64,000 nucleotides of DNA from Fremontodendron californicum (GCA_030761205.1 JAULJL010000003.1:2356001-2420000), one strand, 5' to 3'; positions 34,165-46,926 are shown, numbered from the stretch's first letter. Translations and numbers: made by a program. Notes: generated by a model from the sequence alone, not told the origin.

Positions 34165-37100
34165 TTAAGCATAGTAACGTTTCAAAAACTTTCCATTGAT
34201 CGGTCCAACTTTGACACCATCTTGATCAACGATCTTGTATGCACCATTGGTATAAACTTCTCGAACAACGTATGGTCCATCCCATTTTGAAAGGAACTTG
34301 TTGCCAATACGATGTGAAGTATTTATGGGTCTTCTTACAGCAAGGACTAAATCTCCAACTTGGAAAGATCGCTGCTTGACTTTCTTATTAAAAGCTTTGG
34401 ATAGTCGAGCTTGATAGCACTCCAAGCGTTGTTGGGCTTCCAACCTTTTCTCATCCAGCGCTTCTAATTCTTCCAAACGTAAGCGTACATTGTCTTCACT
34501 AGAAAGATCTTCCTGGATTGCAATCCTTAATGACGGAATTTGTCGCTCAAGTGGTAGAACAGCTTCTACACCATAAACAAGTGCATATGGAGTGGCTTGA
34601 GTTGGTGTGCGATATGTAGTTCGATAAGCCCACAGAGCTTCTCCTATCCTTTCATGCCAATCTTTCTTTGAACGGTTAACAACTTTCTTGAGAAGATTGC
34701 ACAAAGTCTTGTTAAAAGCTTCTGCTAATCCGTTTGCTGGAGCATGGTACATTGAAGACTTGTACTGCTTGAAGTCAAACTGTGCACATAATTTGCTCAT
34801 GTCAAACTGCTTCCCATTATCAGTTATGATGTGACGAGGTACACCATACCGATAAATGATGTTTGTCCTGATAAAAGTTGCAACAGTTTCTTTTTTTGCT
34901 TCCCTGTAAGGTGCCACTTCTGCCCACTTTGAAAAGTAATCTGTAGCGGCAAGTATATACATATGCCCTAGTGAACTCTTAGGTAATGGTCCTACCAAAT
35001 CAAGTCCCCAAGCATCGAACGGCCAAGATGTGACTGTCGGATGTAGTGGTTCAGGAGGTTGATGGATGAAGTTTGCATGAAACTGACAAGCTTGACATTT
35101 CTTGGAGTAGTCCATGCTATCCTTTACCATTGTTGGCCAATAGTATCCCATTCTTTTAATTTGAAAGTGCAATTTAGCTCCAGACTGATGTGCACCACAA
35201 ATTCCTGAGTGAGCTTCTTGTAAGGTTTTGGATACTTCATCTTCTCCTAAACATCGAAGGAAGACACCATCAAAAGAGCGGCGATAGAGCGTACCCTTGA
35301 AGTAAATAAATCGAGGAGCTCGACGTTTCACTTCCGTTTTATGCCTTGGATCATTGGGTAGCCTCCCATGCTCTAAATAATCAATCAATGGCTGTCTCCA
35401 ATCTTCTTTTTCAACTTCGCAAACTGAAACAACATTGGATTCCTGGTTGTCATCTTTAAAATCAACTGGAGGTAAAATCCATCGTTTGCAAAGAGGGACT
35501 TTTACTTCTACACTTGGCATGGCGAGAGCTGATGCTAGATTAGCAAGAGAATCTGCTTGCTTGTTCTCTCTTCTTGGTACATGTTCCAAGCTTACATTGT
35601 CAAACCATTCCAAAATCTTCTTTGCATAGTTGACGTATGGTAAGAGGTCGGGCTTCTTAACTTCATAAAGTGAAAGAAGTTGGTTGATGACCAATTTGGA
35701 ATCCCCAAACACTTTAAGTTGAGTGATCTTCATATCCACTGCCATTTCCAATCCAATGATCAGAGCTTGGTATTCTGCTACATTGTTGGAACAATTTTCA
35801 ATGAGAGTAAATGCATAAGGCAATACATCTCCTTCTGAAGTGACAAAGACAACACCTGCTCCAGCTCCATCTTGACGGGCAGCCCCATCGAAGAATAGTT
35901 TCCATGGCCTGGGAATTTCGATGAAAAGAACATCTTCATCTGGGAGATCTTCAGAGAATTCCCAATCATCTGGAATCGGATGGTTTGCAAGGAAATCGGC
36001 AAGTGCTTGCCCTTTAACGGCCTTTTGTGGAATATAAGTAATATCGAACTCTTGTAGCAAAAGAGCCCATTTTGCCAATCTTCCACTGAGCACGGACTTG
36101 GACATGAGATATTTGAGGGGATCTGCTCGCGAAATCAAACGAACAGAATGAGCTTGCAAATAATGTCTCAGCTTTTTAACTGCAAACATCAATGACAAGC
36201 AAGTCTTTTCAATGGGAGAATAATTTAATTCAGCACCATTAAGAGTTCTACTAAGATAGTAGAGTGCGGTTTCTTTTCCTTCATCATTCTCTTGTGCCAA
36301 TAATGCTCCTAAGGAACGTTCTTGTGCAGCAATATAAAGGATTAACGGCTGTCCTGGTATAGGTGCCTTCAGAATAGGTGGTTGTAACAAAAAGGTCTTA
36401 ATGCTCTTAAAAGCATTACTGCAGGCTTCATCCCAGACAAAATTGACATCCTTCTTCATTAGCCGGCTAAATGGTTGACATCGACCAGCCAAGTTTGAGA
36501 TAAAACGTCGGATATATGCCAATCTTCCTTGGAGACTTTTAAGTTCATGCAGATTGCGTGGTTCAGGCATTTTCATGATTGCATCTATTTTTGATTGATC
36601 AATCTCAATCCCACGATGTCGTACGATGAACCCCAAAAACTTGCCCGAGGATACCCCAAACGCACACTTGAGCGGATTCATCTTCAATTGGTATCTACGC
36701 AATCTTTCAAACACTTGGCGAAGATCAGCAAGATGATTTGATTTTTTCTTTGACTTCACTACCAAGTCATCAACATAACATTCGACATTTTTGTGAAGCA
36801 TATCATCAAAGATCTTTTGCATTGCTCTTTGATAAGTAGCCCCTGCATTCTTTAACCCAAACGGCATAACTTTGTAACAGTATATTCCTTTTGGAGTTCG
36901 AAATGCGGTAAGTTCTTCATCTCTTGGAGCCATACGAATTTGATTATAGCCAGATGATCCATCCATAAATGACAAAGCTTCATGGCCAGTTGTAGCATCC
37001 ACCATTATTTCTGTTATAGGGAGAGGAAAGTCGTCCTTTGGACAAGCATTGTTCAAATCTCGAAAATCTACACAAACTCGAAGTTGACCATTTTTCTTTC

Positions 37101-40100
37101 TCACTGGAACAATATTTGAGATCCAAGTGGGATACTTGACTTCTCTAATAAAGCCAGCTTTGATGAGCTTATTGACCTCAGCTTCAATTTGGGGGATCAA
37201 GTCAGGATGGAAACGTCGTTGAGCTTGTTTGATAGGTCGGACACTTTTCTTGACAGCCAGATGATGCATAGCTACTTTTGGATCAAGTCCCGGCATTTCT
37301 TTGTAAGTCCAAGCAAAGATATCTCGATACTCTATCAAAAGATCAAGATAGGCTTTTTCCTCTTCTGGTGGTAAGCAAGCATTAATGAAGATCGGTCGTG
37401 GATCTTCACTAGTACTGATGTTAACCTCTTTTAGCTCATCAATAGTAGCTTGATTTCCTTCTTCAAAAGATGAAGGGGCTTCTTGGGCTTCTTCCTCTTG
37501 AGATTTTTCACCAGTTTCCTTTACAGATACATGGTTAGAAGTGAAGATTTCTGTTTCTTCAAGTTCCTCTTCCTCTGAGGATGAGATTGATTTGGTTATA
37601 ACCACTGTGTGCTTTCTAGCCTTTAAAACTTCACCAGTAGTTACCTTCCATTCGCTTTGCCTTTTCATTCGAGAAGGAATTTTGCTGTGAAAATCTCTTG
37701 ATTCCTTTAAAGTGGAAGACTTTCTTTTTCGGCCACAGTTAACTTCTTCAGAGTACAGACTTCCAAGCCTTGAGTGAATGGAAATTGGTTTACTTACAGA
37801 AACTTCACTGCATTTTTCTCCCATTCGTTCAAAAACTGACCTTTGTGATGATTGAATGCTCAAACGATCAAACACTGAACATCGTGTTGAGCGTGCCCCC
37901 AAGCGATCAAATACTGAAAGTCCTGGTGGCTTCACTGCATCTTTTGGCTCCTCGGGAACTTCCTCCACATTTATGTATCTCGAAGTTTGTTTATGAATCT
38001 TCAATTTTAATGGAGAATATCCAAGCCCCTCTCTAGAAGTTCCGATGTGATCCATCTTCTTTTTCCAGACCTGTCGGATCTTGAATGAACTTTGCGGCTT
38101 TTCTTTGCTAGGCTCTTTTGTCTCGTGAGCCAATTTTGCAACATCCTCTTGTTTATACCCAGCTTTGACAAGCAACCTATAAGCATTAGGATCAAAATCT
38201 TTAGCTCAACGAGTAGGAAGATCCTGATGTTCGCAAAGAGATTCTTCTACTGGTCTAACAAATCCTTGCAGTGGAGGTATAAGGCCTCTTGATTCTTCCA
38301 AGTTAGTGAGGGGAAGAGTCAGATCCTTTAAACCTTGAGCAATTTCATCTTCTCCAACTGTGGAAGAAGCCAAATTCTTTCCCTTTTGCTTTAATTCTTG
38401 CATCGGGTTGGGCATTACTTCTTCGATAAATGTATCTTTTAGATAAAACTTTGCATCTGCGAAATGTGCTTCTGCTATAGTAAATGGCTTAGCGTCTGCA
38501 AGGATCGTCTTGACTTGACCGTTTCTGCAATACTTGAGACATTGGTGCAGAGTTGAGGAGACTACACCATTTTGATGTATCCACGGTCGTCCTAACAACA
38601 TGTTGTACGTCGTTTTGGCATCGATTACATGAAAAAGTGGACTTGACTCCATATCTCCAATGAAAAGTTGGAGTCTAAGTTTTCCAAGAGCTCTTTGTCC
38701 CCCTTGGTTGAATCCTTGGATCATCAAGCGGCTTTGCATCAATTCATCCAAAGGAACTCCCAATTCTTTCATTGTTATCAGCGGGAGTATGTTGACAGCA
38801 GAACCATCATCGATCAAGATTCTATTGATCTTCTGTTCTCGAGTATATCCTACGACGAACAACGGCCGATTATGAGGGGTTGACCCTAGCAACAGATCCT
38901 CATCAGAAAAGTTAATTTTCGTAGCACAAGAATGCTCATCAACTTCAAATGCTACTGAGTCTGTGTTGTTTTCATTATCTTCATTGCCACCGTTATGGTA
39001 ACAAGTCATGAAAACCAAATCTTCATTTCTAAGCTGAATTGGCATGAATTCGTTTAAAGTGATTTGCCTTCTTGACTTCCTCCCTACTGAATTTTTACCC
39101 TGAGATGGCATTTTTGCTTCTTGAGGCACATTAGGCTTTGGGAATTTAGATGGTTGTTTGACCATCTTAGTTCTTGTAGGCACTTTCACAACTTTTGGAA
39201 GATTCTTCTTTTTGCTTTTTCGGCGTGTGACTAGAGTCCAACCATCGTGATCTTGATTTTGTCTTTGAAGCAAATAGTTGCCCCCACTTCCCTGAAGATC
39301 CACTATCGTACTTGTACTTGGAGCCAGTATGATAGGATCAAAAGAGCCAAATTTTATGGTTCTATCCAGCAAATTGGATTGAGAAACCGTATTGACTGAT
39401 GCCAAATTTGACGACATCGTTTCTTCTTCAAACTCGATTTTCCCTTCTTCATAGAGTCGCATAATTCTATCCTTCAAAATAAAGCACTTCTCCAGAGGAT
39501 GGCTAATCAAGCGATGGTACTTGCAATAATTGGAGTCTTCTACTTTATCAGCTTCTTCAGGTCGCTTCATTTCTGGCAACTGAATCAGCTTAGTCTTTAA
39601 AAGTTCTTCAAGGATGCTTGAAACATCAGAATCAGGAAAAGGATACTTCTTTTCTTGCCTCTCCTTCAAAGTGATCTTGCCTTTACCTTTGTCTTGGATA
39701 GGAAAAGATTTCGTCTCTTGAGATTGTTTTGACTTGGGAGATATCTTAAGAGGCTTGGTAGTCACGGCCATGGACTGTTTGCTTTCTCCCTTGTTGGTAA
39801 AGGTTTTGCCCCCTTTGCGGGTATCTTGTTTTTCCTTGGCTTTCTTTGGCTCTTGCACCGGAGGTTCTTGATTTCCAGCAGCTGTCATACTCAACTCCAT
39901 ATCATGAGCACGAGTGGCTAATTCTTCAAAGGTCTTAGGCTTGATGCCTTGAAGAATGTAATGCAAGCCCCAATTCATGCCTTGGATGCACATGTCAAGG
40001 GCAGAAGACTCAGACAGTCTTTCTTTGCAGTTAAGGCTCAGATTTCTCCATCTGTGGATGTAATCAATGACTGGCTCATCCTTCCATTGACGTGAGCTTG

Positions 40101-41094
40101 TGAGTTCGATCATGCTGACTAAGCGGCGAGTGCTGTAGAATCGGTTAAGGAATTCACGCTCAAGTTGTTCCCAGCTGTCAATCGTCCCAGGCTCAAGATC
40201 AGTATACCAATCAAAGGCGTTGCTTTTTAGGGAGCGAACGAACTGCTTCACCATGAGATCCCCATAGGTACCAGCATTATTGCAAGTTTCCACGAAATGT
40301 GCAACATGTTGGCGTGGATTTCCTTTTCCATCGAATTGCTGAAACTTTGGGGGTTGATAGTTCCCAGGCATCCTCAGACGATCGATCCTTTGAGAATATG
40401 GTTTTGCATATGTATATGAAGGTTGAGTGATGCTTTCAACTTGATCTTTGATAGCCTCCTTGATAAGATCCTTGAGTTGACTGGTAGTGACGAGTTCATT
40501 GATCTTCTCTTCAGAATCCTTAGCAACTTCCTTGCCAGAATTCTCACCCTCATCTTGAAAGATTGATTGCCAATTCTGGTTTGAAGCTTCATTCCTTTTT
40601 CCAGTGAGACCGGCGATCTTGTCCATCATGGAAGCGATCTGGTTATCCTTCTCTTTGATACTTGCTGAAAGAATTTCAACAGATTTTGCCAGAAGCGCAA
40701 CTTGTTCTTCCAATGATGTGGTGCCAGTTGTCATGACAGCCATTACTCCAGAACTTGATTTTGGAGTAGATGATGGAATAGGCTTGTTGCTTGAGTAGCC
40801 ATCTTGTTCTTTGTATGTTAACTGGCGATTTGCACTTGATCCTTGAGGAGAATCGACTTGTTCAGTGGAAACTTCTTCTAAGTCTTGAATTGGAGAAGAA
40901 GTGTCATAGAGAGGGTTTTGATTGAGCACCGGAAACGTTTGCTCATACAATTCAGCAAGAGTTTTGGTTTTGCTCCTAGTGCCATAAGGATGAGCAGGGA
41001 TATCAATGCTTGATGATGAAGCGGGGTAGACTGCAGGATTAGCTCGAGCAGGCTTGAGAGTTGGTTTGTTAGCAAGGTTCTTCTTGGGAGCCAT
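34165..41094 (-). pseudogene. gag-pol polyprotein, unit 1, with in-frame UGA
   Basis: One continuous frame of 2309 codons apart from a UGA at 38208-38206. The start is the MAPKK methionine at 41094, because upstream codons fall in PBS/LTR sequence. Order by residue: retrotransposon gag domain (about 248-401), a C/H-rich HPLEKCF motif (about 526), protease DDGSA (about 760), reverse transcriptase with YVDD (about 1440), first RNase H, a second archaeal-type RNase H (FFDGAARQDGAGAG), and integrase with an HHCC-like zinc motif and D-D-E core (LDLVGP, TDNGKQF, AEAFNK), ending GKFLKRYYA. Units 2 and 3 read CGA where this unit has TGA, so this is a nonsense mutation rather than an obvious programmed stop. 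Confidence 0.93.
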
Positions 41095-41144
41095 TGCAAC
41101 TTGATAACTTGAGTTTTGAAGAAAAGAGATGAAAGGCAGAGATA

Positions 41145-41162
41145 GTCCCACCGGGCGTGCCA
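41145..41162 (-). other. Primer binding site, unit 1
   Basis: TGGCACGCCCGGTGGGAC on the minus strand begins five bases inside the LTR2 edge. The TGG start is as expected for pairing with a tRNA CCA end. The tRNA species was not identified with confidence; it is not the initiator-Met type. Confidence 0.75.
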
Positions 41163-41167
41163 AAATT

Positions 41168-42123
41168 TGTACACACAAATTTTATGTCAAAAATATGACA
41201 AGGAAAATTTGGAGTCAAATAATAATTTTATTAATCAAACTTTGAGGTTACAATCTCTGAATATTCTTAAAGAAAGAAATCCTTTGATTCTTTTCTTCAG
41301 TAAAATTTTGATTCAAGGGTCTTCACGACTTGATCTTGAATCGGCGAGATCTGCTTCAAGGGTCTTCTAGACTTGGTCTTGAAAAACAGGAATTATCTCC
41401 TTTCCTTCGATGAACAAGATCGGAGAGCAGCTTCTTAGAGAATTCTCAAGAACAAGCACCGCGTTCTTAGAATATCTCTAATTTCTTCTTAAGAATTTTG
41501 AGAGGATTTGGCTCTTCAAAATCTTCTTCTCTTCAGGCTTTCTGAGTTGTGAATTTGTGTTAAGGGGAGGTCTCTATTTATAGTGGTAGCTAGCCAGGTG
41601 AAATAGAGTTTTAAAAGAACTTAACCTCCTTATTTATCTCTTAATTAATTTAATTTAATTAGAGATAATATCTTCTTATTTATCTCTTAATTAATTTAAT
41701 TTAATTAGAGATAAAATATTTATTTTTTATCACTTAATTAATTAATTAAATTAGAGATAAAATATTTATTTACCTCTTAATTAATTTAATTTAATTAGAG
41801 ATAAAAATTTATTATTTATCTCTTAATTAATTTAATTTAATTAGAGATAAAAATTTATTATTTATCTCTTAATTAATTTAATTTAATTAGAGGTAAAATA
41901 ATTATGACACATGGGTGAAATTTGATTGGATAACCCATGAATCCTTGCAATTTGGTTGGTCAAACCATGTGTACATATTTAATTAATTATAAAATAATTA
42001 ATTATAATATGATATTATCAATTTCACATGGTAATGTATAATTTAATTGAAAATTTCTTAATTAAAAGAATTTCAATTGACACGTGGCAATTTGTAATTG
42101 GTTACAAATTTTCTCCTTCTACA
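41168..42123 (-). repeat. LTR2 (5' LTR of unit 1, 3' LTR of unit 2)
   Basis: 956 bp, apparently identical to LTR1 by eye. It is shared by units 1 and 2, with no target duplication between them. It includes the TATA box at 41573-41582 (minus) and the six-unit palindromic minisatellite at 41630-41898. Confidence 0.9.
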
Positions 42124-43347
42124 AATGCCCCCTCAAGACTTGGTTACGTACGCGAATTTTTTTTTTAGTGTAGCAAGTGGACAAGTCTCGAAATTTATCT
42201 ACATCAATTAATTATCCTCATATAATTTTGCATATGAGACGAAAAAAATTGATTTAGCAAATGAATGGACGATCGACCCACCCTGAATGATTTAGCACAA
42301 AATAAATATCGGGCCAACATCGGCCTATGTAAAGAAAATATAGGCCATTTATCACCCTTTTTGCATATATTCCTAACCACCTTGCAGCTAAATAACCTGT
42401 ACTTTCTGACTATGGTAAATACCACATTTTACTTATGAATCCCGAATATGTTGGAATATATGCAAAAGGGTGATAATTGGCCAAGCTGACAGCCATGATA
42501 CACACAATTAAACACAGAGTAGGGCAAGAGCCATTAATTTCTACATGTTTTAAGAACTGACAGATTTTATTGCATAATCCATCTTGCATCTATTCACCTT
42601 GTTTCTTTTCTCCACTCTCTTCCATGGCTGGTTGACAGAAACAATTGAGTTCCCAATGCTCCCATCTTTCATTAATTTTGCAGTGACACTAGATCGTGAC
42701 AATTAGCTTATTTGCCATCCTAAGTCAATAATTTAGATTCCAAATTTGTGGGGTCGTGTCAGAGGGTTTGAATTAGCTTTGAAAGTTTGTTTGCATCCCA
42801 AAATGATGGAAGCAAACAATCCGACTATTCGATTAAAGTAAGCAATATAATCAATCAGCAATCTAATTAGATTATCATCTTTTTGGGATCAAAGTTTTTG
42901 CCAATGGATGGTTACGTCAAATGTACGATATATTGAATCAAATCAGAGTCAGACACCTCTCAAATTCAGTTCCATGATGCGAAAAAAAATGTTCCATCAA
43001 ACGACTGGTTCAATAATTCAATATAGGCAAATGTTGACCTACGTAAAATATATATATATAGGCCAATGTTGGCCTACATAACAAAAATGGTTTTAAGTCA
43101 AACTCTTTTTTTTTTTTTTTATTATTTATTTTTTTAAAGAGTTTGACTTGGTAAAAGAATCCAATAGCCCATGCAAAATATAGTTCACAGCTTGAAGACT
43201 TTCTACAGCTCCAAAGAATTTGAGTCTGATCCAATCGCTTCTTTGCTCAAATTAATTTCAATTAAAACTCAACTTCTAGTTTTAAAGAAATTCTAATGCA
43301 ATTAGAAGTTCTATTCCTTGACCACATGGGACTTGAATTATTTCCTC
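42124..43347. other. Non-coding 3' region of unit 2
   Basis: Nearly identical to 28832-30055 in unit 1, including the polypurine tract, the inverted repeats and the AGGCCAATGTTGGCCTAC-type motifs. One arm of the 30-bp inverted repeat has an extra T. No gene is seen. Confidence 0.7.
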
Positions 43348-43427
43348 TATAAAAGCAAAGCCTTCTCAAGCTAATTTGCATATCAAATTAATTGTCAAAG
43401 GTTGCTACGTTGGAAAGCTTAACAGGT

Positions 43428-43460
<33 letters not shown>

Positions 43461-44091
43461 CAACTAATGTGTATTCTCAGCAATTCATAGCTTAACAAAA
43501 GGTGTCAATATGCAGATTACACAACTGCGAAAACTCCAGCGGTGGCATATCATCCCTGCGTTGGGTGAGTTACGATTTTTTTTTTTCTTTTTTTTTTACC
43601 CATGCTCGGGAAAGTGACGCCAGGGAAGAAGGCGAGTGGGTTGGGAAAGTTGTTGCGCAGCATAACGATTCCTTTGACAAACCTGATATTTCTCGAAGTG
43701 CTAAATTTTTTAGAAAATAATCTCGTGGGACCCATTCCCCATGGAAACCAATTCGGCACTTTTGAGAATGATTCTTATTATGGGAACTTGGGATTATGTG
43801 GCTTCCCCTTGTTAAAGCAATGCGGCAATTATGAGGGACAAAAACCACATGCACTTTATTATTGTTAAAATTTTTTTTTTTTTTTTTTTGGAAAGACGAG
43901 AGAGACAGCGAAGGCCGAAAAAGGTTGAAACAAATATTGGACTGGGATGGGTCATCTTTTTCGATTCAGACCAATAAAATGGGCCAGTCTTATTATTATT
44001 ATTATTTGTTATTTTATTATTTTATTATTTATTTTTATTTTTTTTAATTCTTTACCTACTTTGACATTTTTTATTTGTTTTGTTTGTCTTT

Positions 44092-44126
<35 letters not shown>

Positions 44127-44136
44127 TAGAATCATC
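43348..44136 (+). promoter_or_regulatory. Promoter and spliced leader of the antisense PMD gene, unit 2
   Basis: TATAAAAG at 43348-43355. The predicted first exon ends at 43425, intron 1 is 43426-43515, exon 2 is 43516-43564, and intron 2 is 43565-44129 with GTGAGT donor and poly-T GTAG acceptor. The ATG follows at 44137. Confidence 0.6.
43674..43859 (+). pseudogene. Captured RLP fragment, unit 2
   Basis: Same truncated last-LRR and NLGLCGFPL cap as in unit 1, on the plus strand within the predicted second leader intron. It stops after the QKPHA stretch. Confidence 0.75.
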
Positions 44137-46926
44137 ATGGTGTACTTCAAAGATCACAAAGATTATCTTGTGATTCTTTCCAAGGAAGACGAAGACATAA
44201 AAGAAGGATTATATCTCTCCATCGACAAGCCCATATCGGGTAGATATAAATCCGCTTGGAAATCATTTGATTTTCCCACCACTTTGGAAGATTGGTCGAT
44301 AGAACTTTCTCCAACCTCACAATCTTCTCCAAAGGCGAGATCTCTTCAGTCTAGTCTTCACGTCAATACTTCTAATCATGAGAAGTTTGACACGTTGGGA
44401 AGCCGTATTATTTCCGAAAGATCATATTGGGGATTTTCCTTCAAGATTTTTGGAGAGTTTGGTTACATACCAAAGTACTGGGAATGGACTGAAGATGTGT
44501 TGTACCACTTCAACAAAAATTTAACGACTGTTAGTATATATGATGCTGTTTATGCATCATTATACACTTATGATCACAACAAAGACGTCATTCGCGCTTT
44601 TTGTGAAGCTTGGTGCCCGGCTACCAACACTCTCCACCTTGCTACTGGGGAAGCTTCCATCTCCTTATGGGATTTGCATAAGCTAGGCGGTTTGCCTATT
44701 CACGGCATATTTTATGATGAAGTCATTCCTTGTGCTGCCGAATTGACTGGCTTTGATAAAAAGGGAAGATTCGTCCCGAGATGTTGTGAATATCTATTTG
44801 CTGCATTCCATCTTTTGAAGCAAGGCAAGGAGGATAAGGTGTCTATTGAGGATTGGATCAATTTTTGGTTTCAAGGGAAATCGCGTTACACCAAACCACC
44901 TGCTCGAAAAACAAAGAAGCTTGTTCGCCCAAAAGCTACACATAACCCTACTGGGATTCTTCGGAAATACCAAGGTCGGGGAATGGCAGGAGATGGAGCA
45001 TTCACTACACTTGGAATCAAAGACAGTTTAACATCAGACACTTATTTAGCTGCCTTCATTTCTTGTTGGATTTGTGTTTTTGTTTTTCCAAGTAAAGATT
45101 CAGAATTTGTTCGGCCAGAGACATTTAAGATAGCCAGCCTGATGGCGATTGGGAGAACTGTTAATCTCGCGGTCCCGGTGTTAGCCAATATTTACCATGG
45201 ACTAAACCGAATTACACTTTCTGCTCAAGCGGGCTCTTCAGATGCGTGTTTTCCAATTCACTATATTTATGGGTGGCTAAGTTATTACTTCCGGACTCAC
45301 TTTCAAAATCCAGATGATGTATATGGGCCTTTGATGAGCAAGTTTTCAGGAGAAGGTGGAGCCAAATACTTTGAGGATTATGACGCCCGTAAATTGATTC
45401 ATAGTGGCATAGTGTGGAATGCTAACTTATATCCCAGGAATAGAGATGAAGTGATTGTTGATGATGACGCTCTTAGTAAGATCAATCATGGCTACCTTGT
45501 TAATGTTCGTTCGAGCTATTTGCCTGCCCGATGTAACCAAGCCATCATTGTGGAACCTTACAGTCCTCATCGATTTGGAAGACAGTTTGGGTTTTGTCAA
45601 GATATTCCCGGAGCTCTTAAGGAAGACATTCGTTCTGGATCTGTGGATGATCTGTGTAGGTTTTGGAGGATTTGCACTCGTTCTCATACAAAGTCTAGAT
45701 TGATCTCTCCAGCTCGTTCTCTAAATCCTAATGATCATGCAACCGCCAGATACGTGGAATGGTGGTCGAAAGTTCATGAGCCATATCTTGAGCATTCTAT
45801 TGATATTTTGATTTCGAGCATCCGTACATCACCGTCAAAGAGAAGAAAACCTTCAAAGGATGTTAAGAAAAAGTCTTTAGAGATTTCGCAAGACAAATCC
45901 AATAAAGCCAAAGTCTCGTCCACTATAGATTTAACAGAGGAGCATGTGAAGACTTTACAAGAAATTCCTCGATCAGTGTCATTAGTTGATGAAGAACAAA
46001 GGGTTTTACCGAAAGTCATCGAAGGGAAGCATAATGCGATCGTTGAAGATTCAGTTGATGAGAGTGATCATGAAAGACATTGGAAGCGAACCAGGCCAAG
46101 GAAATCCTTTCAAGGTGATATATCCCCCGCCAAAAGTGAAGCTTCAGTTTCTAGTTTGCATGAGTTCAACAAACTTGCAGCTAAGATCAGAAATAATGTT
46201 TCAAGCACCGTTTCCAACCAAGAAGATGCTTGCCCTAATGTGATTGTTAATAATACTTCCCCTATAGTGAAGACTTCCACAGGCCCTCTTGTTGAAGCTA
46301 GTCATCTTGCCCTTCCAGAATTTTCTAAGTTTAGTGCTGAAAAAGTGATATCCGATAGTCAGTTGAAGCTTGCAACTATTTTGTGGGAAAGCATTCAACC
46401 AAGGATTATTCGCGCTTCTTTTGATCGGGTTTCTTCGCTTAGTGGTGATGTTCACAAGATCTTCGATGCAATAGAAGCAATCAAGTCCGTTGATTCATCC
46501 TCATTGAAAGGCATGGTGGAAGACTACTTTACACAAGTCCAGAAGTTTAATGAGCTTGAATCTTCCGTTTCTTCATCCAAGGATAGAATTGAAAGACTTC
46601 AAGCACTTGAAATTCGACTTAAAGACTCAATGTTACTTGAACATAAGACTGTTGAGAACCTTAACACCCTGCAATCGAACTTGGCAGATATAGAGCAAGA
46701 GTTCATTACTTTGCAACGCAAAAAATATAGACTTGAATCTTCGCTCCAAGAAACTGAAGATGAACTGAAAAGAAGAAGAACTGACACCTTCAAGATTCGT
46801 GAAGAGATGAATTCTGTTGAGTCTATTACTACCCTTACTGAGGATGAAGCCAAAAACTTAGATTTGTTGCGAAATATGTTAGAAGCCTCTCGAGACGACT
46901 TGAGGAATTTCAAATGGAAGCCCTGA
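44137..46926 (+). CDS. Plant mobile domain (PMD) protein, unit 2, intact
   Basis: Uninterrupted 929-codon frame. The MVYFKDHKD start was chosen because it follows a splice acceptor by eight bases; the longer frame upstream is only poly-T. A PMD (aminotransferase-like) core spans about 105-490, with CEAWCPATNTLHLATGEA, SLWDLHKLGGLPIHG and GRGMAGDGAFTTLGIKD blocks. A basic patch SPSKRRKPSKDVKKKS (about 505-525) and KRTRPRK suggest nuclear import. The last 110 residues are Glu/Lys/Leu-rich and likely coiled coil. It is antisense to gag-pol and convergent with it. The function in the element is unknown: it may be packaging, silencing interference or a captured host role. Most of the frame is nearly identical to unit 1, while the C-terminal part matches unit 3. 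Confidence 0.88.
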   Translation: MVYFKDHKDYLVILSKEDEDIKEGLYLSIDKPISGRYKSAWKSFDFPTTLEDWSIELSPTSQSSPKARSLQSSLHVNTSNHEKFDTLGSRIISERSYWGFSFKIFGEFGYIPKYWEWTEDVLYHFNKNLTTVSIYDAVYASLYTYDHNKDVIRAFCEAWCPATNTLHLATGEASISLWDLHKLGGLPIHGIFYDEVIPCAAELTGFDKKGRFVPRCCEYLFAAFHLLKQGKEDKVSIEDWINFWFQGKSRYTKPPARKTKKLVRPKATHNPTGILRKYQGRGMAGDGAFTTLGIKDSLTSDTYLAAFISCWICVFVFPSKDSEFVRPETFKIASLMAIGRTVNLAVPVLANIYHGLNRITLSAQAGSSDACFPIHYIYGWLSYYFRTHFQNPDDVYGPLMSKFSGEGGAKYFEDYDARKLIHSGIVWNANLYPRNRDEVIVDDDALSKINHGYLVNVRSSYLPARCNQAIIVEPYSPHRFGRQFGFCQDIPGALKEDIRSGSVDDLCRFWRICTRSHTKSRLISPARSLNPNDHATARYVEWWSKVHEPYLEHSIDILISSIRTSPSKRRKPSKDVKKKSLEISQDKSNKAKVSSTIDLTEEHVKTLQEIPRSVSLVDEEQRVLPKVIEGKHNAIVEDSVDESDHERHWKRTRPRKSFQGDISPAKSEASVSSLHEFNKLAAKIRNNVSSTVSNQEDACPNVIVNNTSPIVKTSTGPLVEASHLALPEFSKFSAEKVISDSQLKLATILWESIQPRIIRASFDRVSSLSGDVHKIFDAIEAIKSVDSSSLKGMVEDYFTQVQKFNELESSVSSSKDRIERLQALEIRLKDSMLLEHKTVENLNTLQSNLADIEQEFITLQRKKYRLESSLQETEDELKRRRTDTFKIREEMNSVESITTLTEDEAKNLDLLRNMLEASRDDLRNFKWKP

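Larger units (their letters stand above)
27876..42123 (-). mobile_element. Ty3/gypsy Tat-like LTR retrotransposon, unit 1
   Basis: About 14.2 kb read on the minus strand: 5' LTR (LTR2), PBS, gag-PR-RT-RH-aRNH-INT, then an antisense PMD gene, polypurine tract and 3' LTR (LTR1). Tat-like assignment rests on the second RNase H, large size and long post-integrase region. TATAG (27871-27875) precedes LTR1 and may be half of a 5-bp target duplication; the other half would be beyond the window. The gag-pol frame has one UGA, and the PMD frame has a frameshift and a stop, so the unit is defective. LTR1 and LTR2 look identical over 956 bp by eye. Confidence 0.93.

Noticed and set aside
35435..35629. 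Plus-strand open frames inside gag-pol, recurring in all three units
   Set aside because: They are shadows of the conserved minus-strand coding sequence. Their recurrence only reflects the repeats.
38206..38208. Programmed UGA readthrough as a gag-pol control
   Set aside because: The other two units have CGA in the same place and continuous frames, so a point mutation is the simpler reading. It is kept only as a low-interest finding.
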